The notes under the pieces were generated by a model. It did no database searches and was not told the DNA's origin. It worked only from the letters and a program-made list of their open reading frames with translations. A stretch of 64,000 nucleotides of DNA from Strigops habroptila (taxonomy: Eukaryota; Chordata; Aves; Psittaciformes; Psittacidae), in the NCBI RefSeq assembly GCF_004027225.2, contig NC_044291.2:10400707-10464706 (forward strand). The letters run 5' to 3'. Shown one piece after another: positions 1-31,039 of this stretch; position 1 is the stretch's first letter; the number at the start of each line of letters is the position of its first letter. The position numbers were made by a program, and so were the translations under genes.

Positions 1-81
1 GGTCCCGGTACACCCCCGGGACGGGCTCACCCCGCGCCGCCCCCCGCCCCACAGGGCCGCTCCCGGTGCCGCGGTACGTAC

Positions 82-280
82 CAGGCCGAGGGGGCCGATC
101 TTGGGGGCCAGGGCGGAGGTGGCGCCCACCTCCCCGCCGGTGCAGCGCAGGTACACTGCGGACACAGCGAGGCGCGTCAGCCGCGCTCCGCCGGGCCCGG
201 CCCGCTCCGCACCCCATCCGCCCCTCCGCCGCACGGCACGCACCGACTTTGATCTCGTTGGGGTCGAACTTGGGCGGCAT
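82..280 (-). CDS. RPL12: RPL12 (ribosomal protein L12, uL11), first two coding exons, partial
   Basis: Large-subunit ribosomal protein of the stalk-base/GTPase-associated centre. Reading the minus strand, exon 1 is 280 down to 244 (37 nt; begins [12 protein letters not shown]) and ends at a GTGCGT donor. Exon 2 is 155 down to 82 (74 nt), preceded by CCGCAG and followed by GTACGT. Joined in frame they give 37 residues, including [20 protein letters not shown], which matches the near-invariant N-terminus of vertebrate RPL12. The intron between them is only 88 nt. The rest of the gene lies to the left of the window; 1-81 is the start of intron 2. The start codon is the only ATG giving this N-terminus. 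The gene is divergent from LRSAM1, as in human. Identity is close to certain. Confidence 0.97.
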
Positions 281-358
281 GGCGGCGAGCGGCGGCGAGC
301 GGCGGCGGATGGGCGCGGATGGAGGCAGATAGAAACGGCCGCGGCCCGATGGGGTGGC

Positions 359-394
359 GGAAGGGCTGGAGGCCCTGCGCGGGCACCAGATATA
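359..394 (-). promoter_or_regulatory. RPL12: RPL12 core promoter: TATA-like box and TOP-type start
   Basis: On the minus strand a TATATC box (394-389) lies about 29 nt upstream of a CCCTTCCG pyrimidine run (365-358). Ribosomal protein genes typically start at a C within a 5' terminal oligopyrimidine tract, often with an A/T-rich element at about -25 to -30, and this spacing fits. It predicts a 5' UTR of about 85 nt and TOP-type translational control by mTORC1/LARP1. No transcript evidence is available. Confidence 0.55.
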
Positions 395-404
395 CCCGCC
401 GAGA

Positions 405-414
405 TCTCGCGAGA
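405..414. promoter_or_regulatory. TCTCGCGAGA palindromic promoter element
   Basis: Perfect 10-bp palindrome TCTCGCGAGA. This element is enriched in vertebrate CpG-island and bidirectional promoters and has been linked to Kaiso/ZBTB33 and related factors. It lies about 40 nt upstream of the proposed RPL12 start and about 130 nt upstream of the LRSAM1 first exon, so it could serve both genes. Confidence 0.65.
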
Positions 415-525
415 GTTCGAGGCTCCGGGGCGGGCAGCCTGGCCGCTTGGGGGCGCACGAGCACAGCGCGACTCCTGTGTTTGGAGTGAGGCGCTCTGGC
501 CGCTTTTCTCTATGGGCTCCGTGGT

Positions 526-535
526 GTCATGTGAC
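526..535 (+). promoter_or_regulatory. M-box-like GTCATGTGAC element
   Basis: GTCATGTGAC contains TCATGTGA, the M-box form bound by MiT/TFE factors (MITF, TFE3, TFEB); USF can bind similar sites. It is immediately upstream of the probable LRSAM1 first exon. Function here is inferred from the motif alone. Confidence 0.4.
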
Positions 536-568
536 CGCGGCGGTGTGGCATCATGGCGGCGGGCAGCG
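536..568 (+). other. LRSAM1: Probable LRSAM1 first (5' UTR) exon end, with YY1-like site
   Basis: ATGGCGGC at 553-560 resembles the YY1 core often found just downstream of a start site, and GCAGCG at 563-568 is followed by a consensus GTGAGC donor at 569. I read this as the 3' end of a non-coding first exon whose intron runs to the exon holding the LRSAM1 start codon (acceptor uncertain: AG at 3336, 3342 or further upstream). The ATG at 553 would be out of the main reading frame context and is probably not used. The exon's left edge is unknown. Confidence 0.5.
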
Positions 569-2150
569 GTGAGCGGGGCCGGGCGATGGGGGGGGCGGCA
601 CCGGGGGCTCGGTCCGTGCGGGGCTCCGGTACCTGCGGGGTTCGGTCCATGCGGGACCTGGCGGGGCCGGGCTGCGGCGGCTTCTGCCTCGCCCGAGCGT
701 CCGCGGCTCCGTGCGGGCTCCTCAGGCTGCACCCGGCTGCTCTGAGGGGCGGGCACGGGGCACCCGCTGCTGCTGCCTCCGCAGGGGCGGGCGGCGCTCT
801 GGGAGCCGGCGCTGCCCCGGCTCGTCGCTGCTGCCCGCGCCGGTGGCGGGGCCTCAGGCACAGCCCGGCTCCGTTCTGGCTGATAAAAGAGTAAAAGAAG
901 AGGAGGACGGAGGAGGAGCCTTTGGAAGCTGCGCGGAGCCGGGGAGGGGGACACTGCAGGGCAGCCCTAGAGAGAAGAAGAAGAGAATAGTGACAAAAAG
1001 GGAAAGACAAAAAGGCTGAGAGGCAGAGCTGGAGCTGGTGGAGAGGAGATTTGTTTCAGGCATTGCCAGGGGAGGTCTGTGGCGGGATCAGGCGGAGCCT
1101 GGTTATGACAGGGGTGGTTCAACTGGTGCAGCAGCTCCAGCACAAAGAGCAAACGTGCTGTGGGAGAGGAAGCTACAAAGCTGCGGTTCGTTTCTGTCTC
1201 CTCCCTGAGCCTTGTTTCTGTGCATGTCGGGCTGCAGGGCTCGGTAACCTTCCTGTCAGTGAGCCGGACCCGCACCTTGGGAGATGGCTGGGGGCAGCTC
1301 TGTCCTTCATGACCAAGCAGCACTGCCGCAGGAGCCCCGCTTGGCTCCAGATGCTGGCTCTCACAGCTCCATTGCTGTGCTCCTGAGCATGCTGCCCAGA
1401 GAAAATAAACTCTCTGTTCTCGCCCAGATGGTTCAAGTCTCCCTCTATTGGGCTCACTGTTACACTTCTGCTCTTCTCTCATCTTATTCCAGGCTTATCC
1501 CCAGCTGACTCTTTCTGCGTTGCTGGTTTTTGCCCCCTGCTCTCATGCAGCCTCAGGTCAGCCCCTTTTTCTCCTTAATTTTATTGCTCAAGCTGGTCCC
1601 CACCTCTCTTTTCCCAGCATCCCAACTGGTACCCATGTACTTACCAGCTGGTGTCCCCATTTCTTGTCCAGCCTTAGCTTTCCGCCCTTTCCTCAAAACC
1701 TGTCAACAAACTCCCTTTTTCTCCCCTACTGCACCAGAGTCCCCTTCCAGAGCTGACAGGTTTCTGCCACCCCTTCACCCACCTGCAGTCCTGATGCCAG
1801 CAGGCATCTTGCTGCCATCCACTCTTCCCTCTCTGCTTCAATTTCTCTTCCCTTTACCCTTGCATCAGCTGCTGTCATTGCAACCACTCAGGTTGAATTA
1901 ACAGAAAAACATTCTCCAGCTCCCAGTCCTCTAGTGACCCTGAAAAACTGAGCTACTGTTCTGGGGAAGGTCTGGCTGCCCTGTAAACACATATGTCAGT
2001 CTGACCTGCAGACACAGTGTGGGCAAAGCTCCTGGCTGCCTGGGAGGGCAGAGAGCACGTCCCAGCACGTGGCTGGGCAGCAGCGATCGGCTCTGGTTTG
2101 TAGTCAGAGTATTTCTGAAGTTAGATTCTTTTAGCTTTGCAGGCAGTTTT

Positions 2151-2428
2151 TCATAGAGTCACAGACTGGTTTGTGTTGGAAGGGACCCTAAAGCTCATCC
2201 ACTTCCAACCCCTGCCACAGGCAGGGACACCTTCCACTAGAGCAGGTTGCTCCAAGCCCCTGTGTCCAACCTGGCCTTGAACACTGCCAGGGATGGGGCA
2301 GCCACAGCTTCTCTGGGCACCCTGTGCCAGCGCCTCAGCACCCTCACAGGGAAGAGCTTCTGCCTCAGAGCTCATCTCAATCTCCCCTCTGGCAGGTTAA
2401 AGCCATTCCCCTTGTCCTGTCCCTACAG
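2151..2428 (-). mobile_element. CR1 LINE fragment (3' end)
   Basis: In the minus orientation this reads from GTAGGGACAGGACAAGGGGA through the family's conserved 3' segment to the CTATGA-type terminus. It is 5'-truncated, as is usual for CR1. It lies in the LRSAM1 5' intron. Confidence 0.9.
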
Positions 2429-3004
2429 GTCAAGAGTGTTACGCTACAGGAAATTGATTTGGCTTTATAAACCTGACTAAAGTTGTTATAAAATGACTTT
2501 AAGCTATGAGGGGTTTAAGCAGAATCTTTTCATCTCACCATGTTACTAAACTGGAGAAAGTTTTCCTGTGTGAGACTCTTGCTGCCTGGAAAGCAAATGA
2601 ACCAAGTGTTCTGTTAACTTGGGACAACCCCTAAAGCTGAGAAGCAAAGTTTAGCTCTGGTACCCCCCTTTTCAGTGCCATCCCTGGGAGAAGCTGGGAT
2701 GGGTGGATGTGCCAGAAGAGACTCTGCTGCACATCAGGTCCCTTGCAAAAGTTACCCACAGTTGAACTACACTGTGGTCCTGTTTATCCCCCCCTGCCCT
2801 GGAAGGGGAAGCATCTTTGCTGCTCTCAGGATCAGGAGTTTTTCACATTTCTAGTCTAACTTTATTCTAGAAGATTTTACAATTGTTTATTATTTGCCAG
2901 AATTGACTTTGGATTTAAGTAGTTTGGGTTTTGTCCTTGGTGCTTGATCTTGATACAGCTTTTTTAGTTGCTGTCCTAGAGTGGACCCTGTGTTTTGCTG
3001 ATCA

Positions 3005-3100
3005 CTCAGTAGCCTTTCTCTGTACACGCTCCAGCTTGACTTCGTTGATCTTGAGCAGGGGTGACCAAGACAATCAGCCCACCTCAGACACAGCAGTGCT
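3005..3100 (-). mobile_element. Old, diverged CR1 fragment
   Basis: AGTAGCCTTTCTCTGTACAC followed by GCTCCAGCTTGAC resembles the antisense of the CR1 segment that reads CTGGAGCGTGTCC in younger copies. Highly diverged; boundaries approximate. Confidence 0.45.
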
Positions 3101-3354
3101 TTTGCAGCTCATGTTAACACCTCTACCACGGAGAATGCTGAGACCTGCCTGTTTGATCAAGCCAGAGAAGGGGCTTAAACAAAGACAGTTGCTGAGACAC
3201 TGATGTTTGTATTTTTCCCTTCCCCCCACCCCCATTTATTAGAGCACAGTTGTGTAGCCCGGGTTCCCCAGCAGACACGTACTCCAGGAGCCCTCTGCCG
3301 TTCTGTATGCTGATGGTTTGTGCCACTGAGGCACAGCTGTAGCCCAAACTGAAG

Positions 3355-24869
<21,515 letters not shown>

Positions 24870-25728
24870 GGGCAGGGCGGAGGAGGACGAGGCTGCCCAG
24901 CACCTCCACTGCCACCTCTGCTCGGGGTGATGCAACTCTGCTGCTCCATGTCAGTATGAGCATGACCATGACCAGCACTGCCCTCTCCATGCATGGCCGG
25001 GGCTGGCTGCGGCTGCACGCAGGAGCCTCGGCATCCCCCGCGTTCCCTGATGGTTGCTCAGCCTCCTCCTTGGGTTCCTTCTTCACCTGCGTCCCCTCCT
25101 CCTGCCTGCCCCTGCCCGCCCAGCGTCCTCTCGCCTGGGACCGCTGGGGGATGGAACTGGGTGCCCCTGTGGCCCCTCCTCGCTGGTGGATGTATTTGCC
25201 TTCAGAGATGCCCCTCGCTCAGCAGGGTCACAGTTAGTGCCAGCTCTGAAGCCACCATCACCCTGCAGCTCCCCGCTGTGGCCGGGCACTGCATCGAGCA
25301 TGGTGCCTGGAGGGGGTGAATCTCCTGTGAGAGATGCTGACAGTGCCTGTGGCATGGCAGAGCTCTGGGGCTTTGCTCTGGTGACCCACAGGAGGGCGTC
25401 AGGGGCTGCAAGTGTCAGGGCAGCGTAAGGAGCTCCCTGTCCCCTAATTCAAGCTCCAGGACCCGAGGGCCCTGCTCTGCCCAGAGGAGCCCAGTGGGAT
25501 CCCACATCCAAAAAACGTGCTGGGAGCAGGAGCGTGAGTCCAGAGCGAGGGGTGAGGGGCTGGGGCTGTGCTCGGCACAGCGCCGGGTGCCTCCCTGCAC
25601 TGGTGGTACGTAGGTCTCCATCAGCATTAATAACAATCCCAAAGCATCTTCCATCTCTTGACCCTGAAGTATGAGATGCAGCGATATCCGGGTCCCACCG
25701 CAGCCCTTCCCCAGGAGAAGCTATTAAA
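24870..25728 (+). terminator. LRSAM1: LRSAM1 3' UTR with ATTAAA poly(A) signal
   Basis: No AATAAA is seen downstream of the stop codon before the next repeat. ATTAAA at 25723-25728, followed by a GT-rich stretch (GGTTTCTGCTGGTGCTTGTT), is the best cleavage signal, giving a 3' UTR of about 0.87 kb. Confidence 0.5.
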
Positions 25729-25887
25729 GAGCAGCTGGTTTCTGCTGGTGCTTGTTTCCTGCCTGTTTCCTTCTGGAGGGGAGGATGCTTGAAAGCCAGG
25801 GGCTGCAGAGCAGCGGTAGAGCTGCCATGTGTGCGGCTCCTTTCCGACGTCAAACTGGGACAAATCTGAGGATGTTTAGATACTAAG

Positions 25888-26111
25888 AGAAAATCTTTCC
25901 CTGTGAGGGTGCTGAGGCGCTGGCACAGGGTGCCCAGAGAAGCTGTGGCTGCCCCATCCCTGGCAGTGTTCAAGGCCAGGTTGGACACAGGGGCTTGGAG
26001 CAACCTGCTCTAGTGGAAGGTGTCCCTGCCTTGTCCCCTGTCCCTGGCAGGGAGTTGGAACTGGGTGAGCTGTAAGGTCCCTTCCAACACAAACCATTCT
26101 ATGGTTCTATG
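25888..26111 (+). mobile_element. CR1 LINE 3' fragment
   Basis: Runs from CTTTCCCTGTGAGGGTGCTG to CCATTCTATGGTTCTATGA. Complete 3' terminus, strongly 5'-truncated. It sits just downstream of the proposed LRSAM1 poly(A) site. Confidence 0.9.
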
Positions 26112-27077
26112 ATCTTGGACTTCTGTGAGGGTGTTGCTTACTGCAGAGCAGCCCCGGGGAGTGGGAACCTCCACTGGGGTCACCTCATGATGCATCCCTG
26201 CACCCCAGGGACCACAGTGGGAGTCCCACGTGTCCAGCTGGAGAAGGAGGAGACACCCTGGAGCTCCTGCTGCCCCAGGCCTGCTGCCAACTGCCCCACC
26301 CCTCCATCTATTCATCCATCCCACCCCATCCCATCCCATCCCACAACTGAGCAGTGGCAGGGACTTTGACACTGCCAATTGCCTTCATGCCCTGGGCAGT
26401 GCTGGGGATGCAGTGGGTGCCAGGAGCCTAGGGCAAGGTCTGCTCCTGCCTGTAAATAAGTGCCAGCATTTCCTGGAGCTGCCCTTTGTCCCCCGAGCCC
26501 CATGGAGCTGCGTACAGGGACACCACACCACCATCATCACCTGGGGACAGGCAGCTTGTCCCCACTGAGTGCTTTCCTGTGTCACCCCAGCCTGAGACCG
26601 GGGGGGGATAAGTAATAATGAATCCCCTTCACCCACATGTGACCTCAGGCAGCGCCAGGGCTGCGGCCGCCCTTCGCTCAGCACAACCTCTGGGTGCCAT
26701 CGGCGCGTCCCCTCTTGCCAAGCTGACCTTGGTGCAGGTGACACCCCGGGTCTGGTGTGAAATGCATGCACGGGAAGGGGGGGAGGCTGTTGTCCCCCAT
26801 TGGTGAGCTCGTCCTAAACTAAAATCACAATAATAAACCGCACACGTGCTGTGCCTGGGAAATACTAAAACACCAGAACGAGTTTGTGAAGGGGCAGGGG
26901 AAGGAAAGGCAGGTTTTGGGGGCAGCAGCTCTCCTGGGCGGTGGAGGAGGAGCGTCCCGCTCCGGCGCCCACCGGCACCCAGGGGCCAGACTGAAGTTCA
27001 GCGTGGGGCGGCCCCGCTCACCCCGCAACACCTCCCACCTTCAAAAGCACCAGCACCGCGCTGGGTCCCGCAGCGCC
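26112..27077. other. LRSAM1-to-RING-gene intergenic spacer
   Basis: No coding exon recognised. It holds a short (CCCAT)n run and, toward its right end, the GC-rich upstream region of the RING gene. An AATAAA at 26832-26837 has no obvious gene to end. Confidence 0.5.
26314..26343. repeat. (CCCAT)n simple repeat
   Basis: Short imperfect tandem array of CCCAT/CCATC units. Confidence 0.75.
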
Positions 27078-27611
27078 ATGGCCGTGGGGCTGGAGGCCGG
27101 CGGGGAGTGCGGGATCTGCTACGAGGCGTACCGTGGCGCCGGGGGGGGCCGTGCCCCGCAGGAGCTGCCGTGCCGCCACTCGCTGTGCCTGAGCTGCCTG
27201 CGCAAGCTGCTCAACCGCGCCGCTGCCGTCGCCTTCATCAGCTGCCCCTTCTGCAGGACTGTGGCGCTGGTGCCCGAGGGGCCTCCCGGCGCGATGCCGG
27301 CCCTGGGGACCCTGCCTGGGGACGAGGAGGAGGGAGGCGGCGGCGCCCCCCCGGCCCGCCCGGCGCCGGCGCGCCCCGTGGCGGTGGAGGTGGCGTGCGC
27401 GGCCCATGGCCCCGTCTTCGCGGTGAGCGGGACGGTTTCCCCCTGCGGCCCCGAGGGTTCGGGCGGCTTCGTGCTGGGGCTGCCGGGGCGAGGGCTGCTG
27501 CTGGACACGCAGCCCCCCCCCGCCTCCATGGAGAACCTGCGCCTCGGCTTCGCCGCCGGCATCCTCGTCCTCATCGTCTGCACCTTCTTCCTGCTCGTCT
27601 TCCTCAAGTAG
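27078..27611 (+). CDS. Single-exon, tail-anchored C3HC4 RING-finger protein (RNF183/RNF223/RNF225-type)
   Basis: Predicted membrane E3 ubiquitin ligase of 177 residues with no intron. The N-terminal RING has C11, C14, C32, H34, C37, C40, C56 and C59 (ECGICYEAY, LPCRHSLCLSCL, FISCPFCR). A Gly/Pro/Ala-rich linker follows, then a hydrophobic C-terminal segment (about 157-176, ending FFLLVFLK), giving a tail-anchor topology with the RING in the cytosol. The start at 27078 is chosen for its strong Kozak context (GCGCCATGG) and position just before the RING; the same frame is open upstream to 26886 but that part is low-complexity and GC-driven. RNF183, RNF186, RNF152, RNF223 and RNF225 share this plan. 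RNF183 lies near FKBP15 and SLC31A1 in human, but I cannot assign orthology, so no symbol is given. The sequence is very GC-rich. Confidence 0.82.
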   Translation: MAVGLEAGGECGICYEAYRGAGGGRAPQELPCRHSLCLSCLRKLLNRAAAVAFISCPFCRTVALVPEGPPGAMPALGTLPGDEEEGGGGAPPARPAPARPVAVEVACAAHGPVFAVSGTVSPCGPEGSGGFVLGLPGRGLLLDTQPPPASMENLRLGFAAGILVLIVCTFFLLVFLK

Positions 27612-28085
27612 GTCTGGACGGGCAGAGCGGCCCCCGCAGCCGCCCCCAGGGCAGCCAGGATGGACCCAGTGGCGGCGCAGGGATGTCTCCGGCCATGGAA
27701 GGCTCAGCACGCCCCGGGTCCGCGGGCCGCAGGACGCTCGGCTGCGCCGCACAAGCCCCGGCATCACACTCCTTAAAAATTAACTTACTGCAGCGGTTGG
27801 CTTCACCCGGGTCTGTCCGTGCTCACGGGGTGTTCCCAACGGTCCCAGCTCGGCGGGAGTCCCAGCGTGGGGCCATGGACACTCCCAGAGGCTGGACAAT
27901 CCCCCCGCCTGCGCCTCAGTTCATCTCGGGCAGCGAGGACGGGGTGACAGGGCACGGGTCCCACAGCGCTGCTCTGGAACTGGTCACGGGCAGTTTAAAA
28001 GCCCTTTCCTCTGGGAAGAGCCTGGCATGGTGCACGCAGCAGGACAAGGGAAGGGCACGGCCCTGGGGTGATGTGAAACATTAAA
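27612..28085 (+). terminator. RING gene 3' UTR with ATTAAA signal
   Basis: The first good signal after the TAG stop is ATTAAA at 28080-28085, giving a 3' UTR of about 0.47 kb. The remaining 28086-28299 shows no recognised feature. Confidence 0.45.
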
Positions 28086-28299
28086 CAGACGTGGGCCCAG
28101 CGCCTTCTCCTGTTGCTTTTCTGGCCATCCGAGGCAGGGGAGAGTCTTGCACTGAGAACAAGGCAGCAGCTTCGCTCTCCGCAGGCAGGGTAGGGGCTGG
28201 TGTGATAAGCAGGACCCAGGAAGGGAGAGAGGGGTCTCCTCACCCCCCAGCCGTGGGGGGAAGCAGGTATTGAGCCCTGAGCCTACCCAGCACATCCCA

Positions 28300-28982
28300 A
28301 CACTTGGGAGCATTGGGTGAGGAGAAGCTCCCCATGACCCGAATTCAGTGTGCGCTTGAGCCCAGAACCCCTCCGTGTGCTGGGCTGCACCCCCAGAGCG
28401 TGAGCAGCAGGTCAGGGAGGGGATCCTGCCCCTCTGCTGTGCTCTGGGGGGACCCCCCCTGCAGTCCTGATCCAGCTCTGGGGCAACAGCACAAGAGGGA
28501 CGTGGAGCTGCTGGAGCGAGGCCAGAGGAGGCCACGGAGCTGCTGCAAGGGCTGGAGCAGCTCTGCTCTGGAGCCAGGCTGAGAGAGCTGGGCTGGGGCA
28601 GCCTGGACAAGAGAAGGCTCCTGAAGGGGAGACCTTAGAGCAGCCCCAGTGCCTAAAGGGGCTCCAGGAAACCTGGAGAGGGGCTTTGGACAAGGGCCTG
28701 TAGGGACAGGACAAGGGGAATGGCTTTAACCTGCCAGAGGGGAGATTGAGATGAGCTCTTAGGCAGAAGTTCTTCCCTGTGAGGGTGCTGAGGCGCTGGC
28801 ACAGGGTGCCCAGAGAAGCTGTGGCTGCCCCATCCCTGGCAGTGTTCAAGGCCAGGTTGGACACAGGGGCTTGGAGCAACCTGCTCTAGTGGAAGGTGTC
28901 CCTGCCCGTGGCATGGGGTTAAAACTGGAGGAGCTTTAAGGTTCCTTCCAACACAAACATTTCTATGGTTCTGTGATTCTAT
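28300..28982 (+). mobile_element. Longest plus-strand CR1 LINE fragment
   Basis: About 680 nt. It starts upstream of GAGGAGAAGCTCCCCATGAC, continues through GCACAAGAGGGACGTGGAGC and the common 3' segment, and ends TTCTATGGTTCTGTGATTCT. It includes the end of the reverse-transcriptase ORF region, now without a usable frame. Its upstream half matches the minus-strand copy at 45367-45960. Confidence 0.85.
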
Positions 28983-29415
28983 AAATATGTCCTACAAGGG
29001 ACAAGTTTCAAATTTTAACGTGCTCCCAACCCCTAGTCACGGCAGAGCTGTGAGGAGCCAGGACAGCGCCTGAGTGGGCCCCTCCTGGCTCCACACAACC
29101 AGCTCAGGAGAGAGCAAAACCCCTGTGAGATGCTTGAGGTCCCTCTCTTCTGCGGCCTGAAGAGAACCAGGCAAGTATGGATTGATCATGATCATTGTTG
29201 GTACTTCAGCTTTTCACACCAACACCGTACAATGTCACACCAGGACCTTCTCACCTTTCACAGGAGAGAGGTTCAAGAACAAGCACGGAAGGGTTTCCTC
29301 TATCAAATTATTCCTCATGTGGCGCAGACTTAAGTCAGTTTTCAAGCGCCTGGAGCCAGATGAAGCCAGACTGAAGTAAAGCCCAGGCAAGCAAAAAAAC
29401 CAGGTTTAATTGCAC
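28983..29415. other. Intergenic stretch, nothing recognised
   Basis: Unique sequence between a CR1 copy and the distal FKBP15 poly(A) signal. No exon, RNA gene or repeat is recognised. Confidence 0.4.
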
Positions 29416-30964
29416 TTTATTTTTCAGGAAGTGAAACGCAAATCCCTCAGGATGTCTAACTGGAACAGGAAACAAGAAGTGGAATTGCTTAGTATTGGCT
29501 ACAACCTCCACTAGGACACTGCCCCCTCCAAGGGGGCCAGAGGCCACAGCCGGGTGTCCCCCCTCAGCCCAGCCCAAGGCAGGGGACCCCATCACACTCA
29601 GCACTGAATAACCAGGTTGTGCCTTGACTTCTGGTGTGGCTTCCCAGGGGACCCCCAGCTGAGGTCACCCTGTGAGGTACCCAACCTGCTGCCACGCAGA
29701 CCTCCTCCCACAGCCTTTGGTCTCTTCCCCTTTTAGCTGCTCTGAGGGTGCAGCACAGGGACCTGCCGCATTCCCAAGACAGGGCAGTTATGAGGACACA
29801 GCCCAAATGCATTCAAAGATGATAAAAGGCAGTTTTAAACTAAACTGTAGTAGGATTACTTGAAGCGCTTCCGTTTTATTAAGGAAAGGGAGTTACTTGT
29901 TTTAAAGACACAAAGACCTGCTCATAGTTTTAACTGTGTTAGTACCAATGAGCGTGAAAGTGCTAGGAGGAACCCGACATGGTGGCCCTGCTGTCTGTGC
30001 TCTCTGCCTTCCCCTCTTGGTCCACTTAGACTGAACAGTTACACCCCAAGCCCTCAGCAGAACCCTGGAGGTCAGGTCTGAACTCGTGCTGTGATCATCA
30101 CATGTCAAAGAGCAGCAGAGAAAAAGGCACAGGAGAGGGGCCTGGCCACCCGCAGGGACTCCTCTCTTTGCACAAGCAGCACGTTACACACCCACAGTGC
30201 TGCCTCCACTGCCAGTGGAACACAAGGCAACAAACCCCAAAACCTCACCTCTGGATGCAAACAGTGATCTGAGCCTCAGGGTCCTCCATAAAACACAGCT
30301 GGGGATTTGGCTTCTTAAAACAGCAAGTAGTAGATGCTACATCTGTGCTTGGAGCATTGGTGTAACCCACCACACTGCTAATGGTGGTCCCTGTCCCTGC
30401 CTAGAGCTGTGGGTCTGAGCCCCATGTGCCACAGCACTGAATGTGACAGCAATGGGGTCTCTCAGTTGAATCTCCCACCACACAGTGCTCACAGATGGTG
30501 ATGGGATGCTGTAGAGTCCCTGGGAACTAAGAGAAATATTTCCAGGAGATCTTGACTGGGGACACAGACAAGACTTTAGTCTGCTTCTTTTAAAAAGTAG
30601 TTACTACTACAGGTCCTGCCAGACTTGGTTTTCTGAAGCACTTTACAAAGTTGATATTTGCATCAGGTTTCAGATTAATGAACCAACTGTTCACAGAAGG
30701 AGAACAATACAAACGTGCAGAGACTGGCTGGTTCCTTCAGCTCATCCCAACCTCTGCTCATGTCTGTCAGGTCAGAGTGATGGGTCTGAGTGCCTGCGGG
30801 TGCTAAAGAGCCACTTGCCCTCAGGCCCCATCAGCCTGCAGTACCAGAGCCTGGGAAGTCCCTGGTTGTTCACAACTGTCCCACGTATGCAGCTCATTAA
30901 GTGCTCAGTGCAGAGAAAGAGGCCATGCTCAGAGGAGAGGGCTCTCAGGCTCACCAGCACATCT
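29416..30964 (-). terminator. FKBP15: FKBP15 3' UTR with two candidate poly(A) signals
   Basis: On the minus strand, AATAAA occurs at 29880-29875 (about 1.1 kb after the stop codon) and again at 29421-29416 (about 1.5 kb). Either or both could end FKBP15 transcripts. No other gene is seen in this interval. Confidence 0.55.
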
Positions 30965-31039
30965 TCATCCCAACCAGTCCAGATCATCGTCATCATCATC
31001 ACCAAAGAGTGGAGCTGGAGGGGGACGCCCCTTCATGCT
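30965..31039 (-). other. FKBP15: FKBP15 terminal exon, acidic-aromatic tail
   Basis: Encodes [20 protein letters not shown] then DWLG and a TGA stop (30967-30965). The LF-G-acidic-W/L pattern resembles the LFa-type motifs of FAM21 in the WASH complex and is kept between this bird and human. Confidence 0.85.

Larger units (their letters stand above)
281..552. promoter_or_regulatory. RPL12/LRSAM1 bidirectional CpG-island promoter
   Basis: CpG-rich interval between the divergent RPL12 start codon (280) and the probable LRSAM1 first exon (about 536-568). It holds, left to right, the RPL12 5' UTR (about 281-365), a polypyrimidine transcription-start candidate, a TATA-like box, a TCTCGCGAGA palindrome, and a GTCATGTGAC E-box-type element next to a YY1-like ATGGCGGC. 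GC-rich CpG sequence continues on both sides, roughly 1-870. Transcription starts are inferred from motif spacing only. Confidence 0.8.
569..3340 (+). other. LRSAM1: LRSAM1 5' intron, no coding content
   Basis: GC-rich to about 870, then ordinary intron sequence with a pyrimidine-rich stretch (about 1540-1880) and two CR1 fragments annotated separately. I see no convincing additional exon. Confidence 0.5.

Noticed and set aside
553-568. ATG at 553 as the LRSAM1 start
   Set aside because: It is followed after 16 nt by a splice donor, and the conserved LRSAM1 N-terminus begins at 3355. The ATG is part of a YY1-like site.
26886-27077. N-terminal extension of the RING-gene frame upstream to 26886
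   Set aside because: The added residues are low-complexity Gly/Arg/Ser, lie before a strong Kozak ATG at 27078, and resemble no RNF family N-terminus.
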